Positions 5,330-5,967 of a stretch of 5,967 nt of DNA are shown here, piece by piece. The position numbers and the translations under genes were made by a program. The stretch covers positions 1 through 5,967 of the forward strand of contig JASHRR010000362.1 of assembly GCA_030037185.1 (NCBI GenBank). Reading direction: 5' to 3'. Position 1 is the stretch's first letter. Each line of letters opens with the position of its first letter. This DNA comes from Xanthobacteraceae bacterium (GTDB lineage: Bacteria > Pseudomonadota > Alphaproteobacteria > Rhizobiales > Xanthobacteraceae). The notes under the pieces were generated by a model. It was given only the letters and a program-made list of their open reading frames with translations. It was not told the DNA's origin and made no database searches.

Positions 5330-5967
5330 TTGGCAGACCAAGCCGAAACAGGCGTCCCCCAATTTGATGCGGGAACCACCCGCCTCCTGGTGCTTCCGGG
5401 AGACGGCATCGGGCCTGAGATCGTCGCCGCTACCCTTGATGTGCTGCGCGAAGCCGATCGCAGCTTCGGCCTTGGTCTGACCTTTGAGACGGCCGCGATT
5501 GGCTTCGATTCACTCAAGGCAGCGGCCACCACCATCACCGATGACGTGGTCGCGCAGGCAAAGCGGGCGCACGGAGTCATTCTGGGGCCGGTGTCACATA
5601 ACGAATATCCGCCGGTCGCCCAAGGCGGGCTCAACCCGTCCGGCGAGCTGCGCAAACGGCTGGACCTGTTCGCGAATATCAGGCCGGCGCGCTCGCGAAC
5701 CGGATTGGCAGGGCGATGCGGGCGCGACATCGACGTGGTGATCGTTCGCGAGAACACCGAGGGCTTTTATGCGGACCGCTCCATGCATCTCGGACCCGGC
5801 GAGTTCATGCCGACCCCGGACATGGCGATAGCGGTTCGCAAGGTCACGCGCGAGGGTTCCGACCGCATCCTTGAGGCGGCGTTCTCCATTGCGCAGCGCC
5901 GCCGCCGCAAGGTCACGGTAGTTCACAAGGCCAATGTGCTGCGTCTGTCCGACGGCTTTTTTCTCGA
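5330..5967 (+). CDS. Isocitrate/isopropylmalate-type dehydrogenase, N-terminal part (runs off the right edge)
   Basis: From TTG 5330 the frame is open to the window end, giving 212 codons of a family usually about 330-370 residues long. Family landmarks appear in order. LLVLPGDGIGPEI (residues 20-31) is the first strand and glycine loop. FANIRP (114-119) carries a substrate-binding arginine. RENTEGFY (140-147) carries the catalytic tyrosine. VVHKANVLRLSDGFF (from 197) carries the catalytic lysine K200 and the conserved asparagine. These enzymes oxidatively decarboxylate 2-hydroxy acids (isocitrate, isopropylmalate, homoisocitrate, tartrate) with NAD(P) and a divalent metal. RENTEG argues against a classical isopropylmalate dehydrogenase, which has RELTGG. 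The FYADRSM continuation is not the classical isocitrate form either, so the substrate is left open. The cofactor-choosing residues lie beyond the edge. The protein should be cytoplasmic and looks intact as far as seen. Confidence 0.9.
   Translation, partial: MADQAETGVPQFDAGTTRLLVLPGDGIGPEIVAATLDVLREADRSFGLGLTFETAAIGFDSLKAAATTITDDVVAQAKRAHGVILGPVSHNEYPPVAQGGLNPSGELRKRLDLFANIRPARSRTGLAGRCGRDIDVVIVRENTEGFYADRSMHLGPGEFMPTPDMAIAVRKVTREGSDRILEAAFSIAQRRRRKVTVVHKANVLRLSDGFFL

Noticed and set aside
5215..5926. Minus-strand frames opposite the dehydrogenase (5215-5757, 5594-5926)
   Set aside because: They are shadows of a well-supported plus-strand gene.
1..5967. CRISPR arrays, tRNA or rRNA genes, defence or toxin systems
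   Set aside because: I saw no regular repeat-spacer pattern, cloverleaf, ribosomal RNA stretch or recognisable defence protein on either strand.

Overview
The window looks like chromosomal DNA from a high-GC alphaproteobacterium, most likely Bradyrhizobium or a close relative. This is inferred from remembered resemblance, since no search was run. The main pointers are a Tat-exported ABC substrate-binding protein of the COG2984 type, an amidohydrolase with a characteristic N-terminus, and a Clp-N-type protein that is common in that group. Most of the window is GC-rich (40 of 60 bases in 5401-5460). The psiE-like gene is clearly poorer in GC (49 of 120 bases in 2041-2160).

Layout: positions 1-326 (minus) carry the N-terminal part of an amidohydrolase that runs off the left edge. 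Positions 327-792 have no gene I can support. At 793-1119 (plus) is a small secreted Gly/Tyr/Pro-rich protein. At 1116-1608 (minus) is a decayed gene for a Clp-N-domain protein, broken by an in-frame stop inside a short hexanucleotide repeat and by later frameshifts. At 1932-2411 (plus) is an intact four-helix PsiE-family membrane protein that probably starts at GTG. Positions 2412-2870 are gene-poor. At 2871-3863 (minus) is the one complete large gene, a Tat-exported ABC transporter substrate-binding protein starting at GTG. At 3961-4110 (plus) is the DNA-binding tail of a serine recombinase, and at 4257-4640 (minus) the wreck of a uridine-kinase-like P-loop gene. Positions 4641-5189 hold nothing recognised. 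At 5330-5967 (plus) is the N-terminal part of an isocitrate/isopropylmalate-type dehydrogenase with a TTG start, which runs off the right edge.

The genes do not form an obvious operon or pathway. The centre of the window reads as a gene graveyard, with at least three degraded genes between single intact ones. The most striking signal is a 48-bp micro-inversion in the kinase remnant. It places the Walker A motif on the opposite strand, exactly between 7-bp inverted repeats, and turning it back restores a normal P-loop in frame. I see no evidence for a new multi-gene system.
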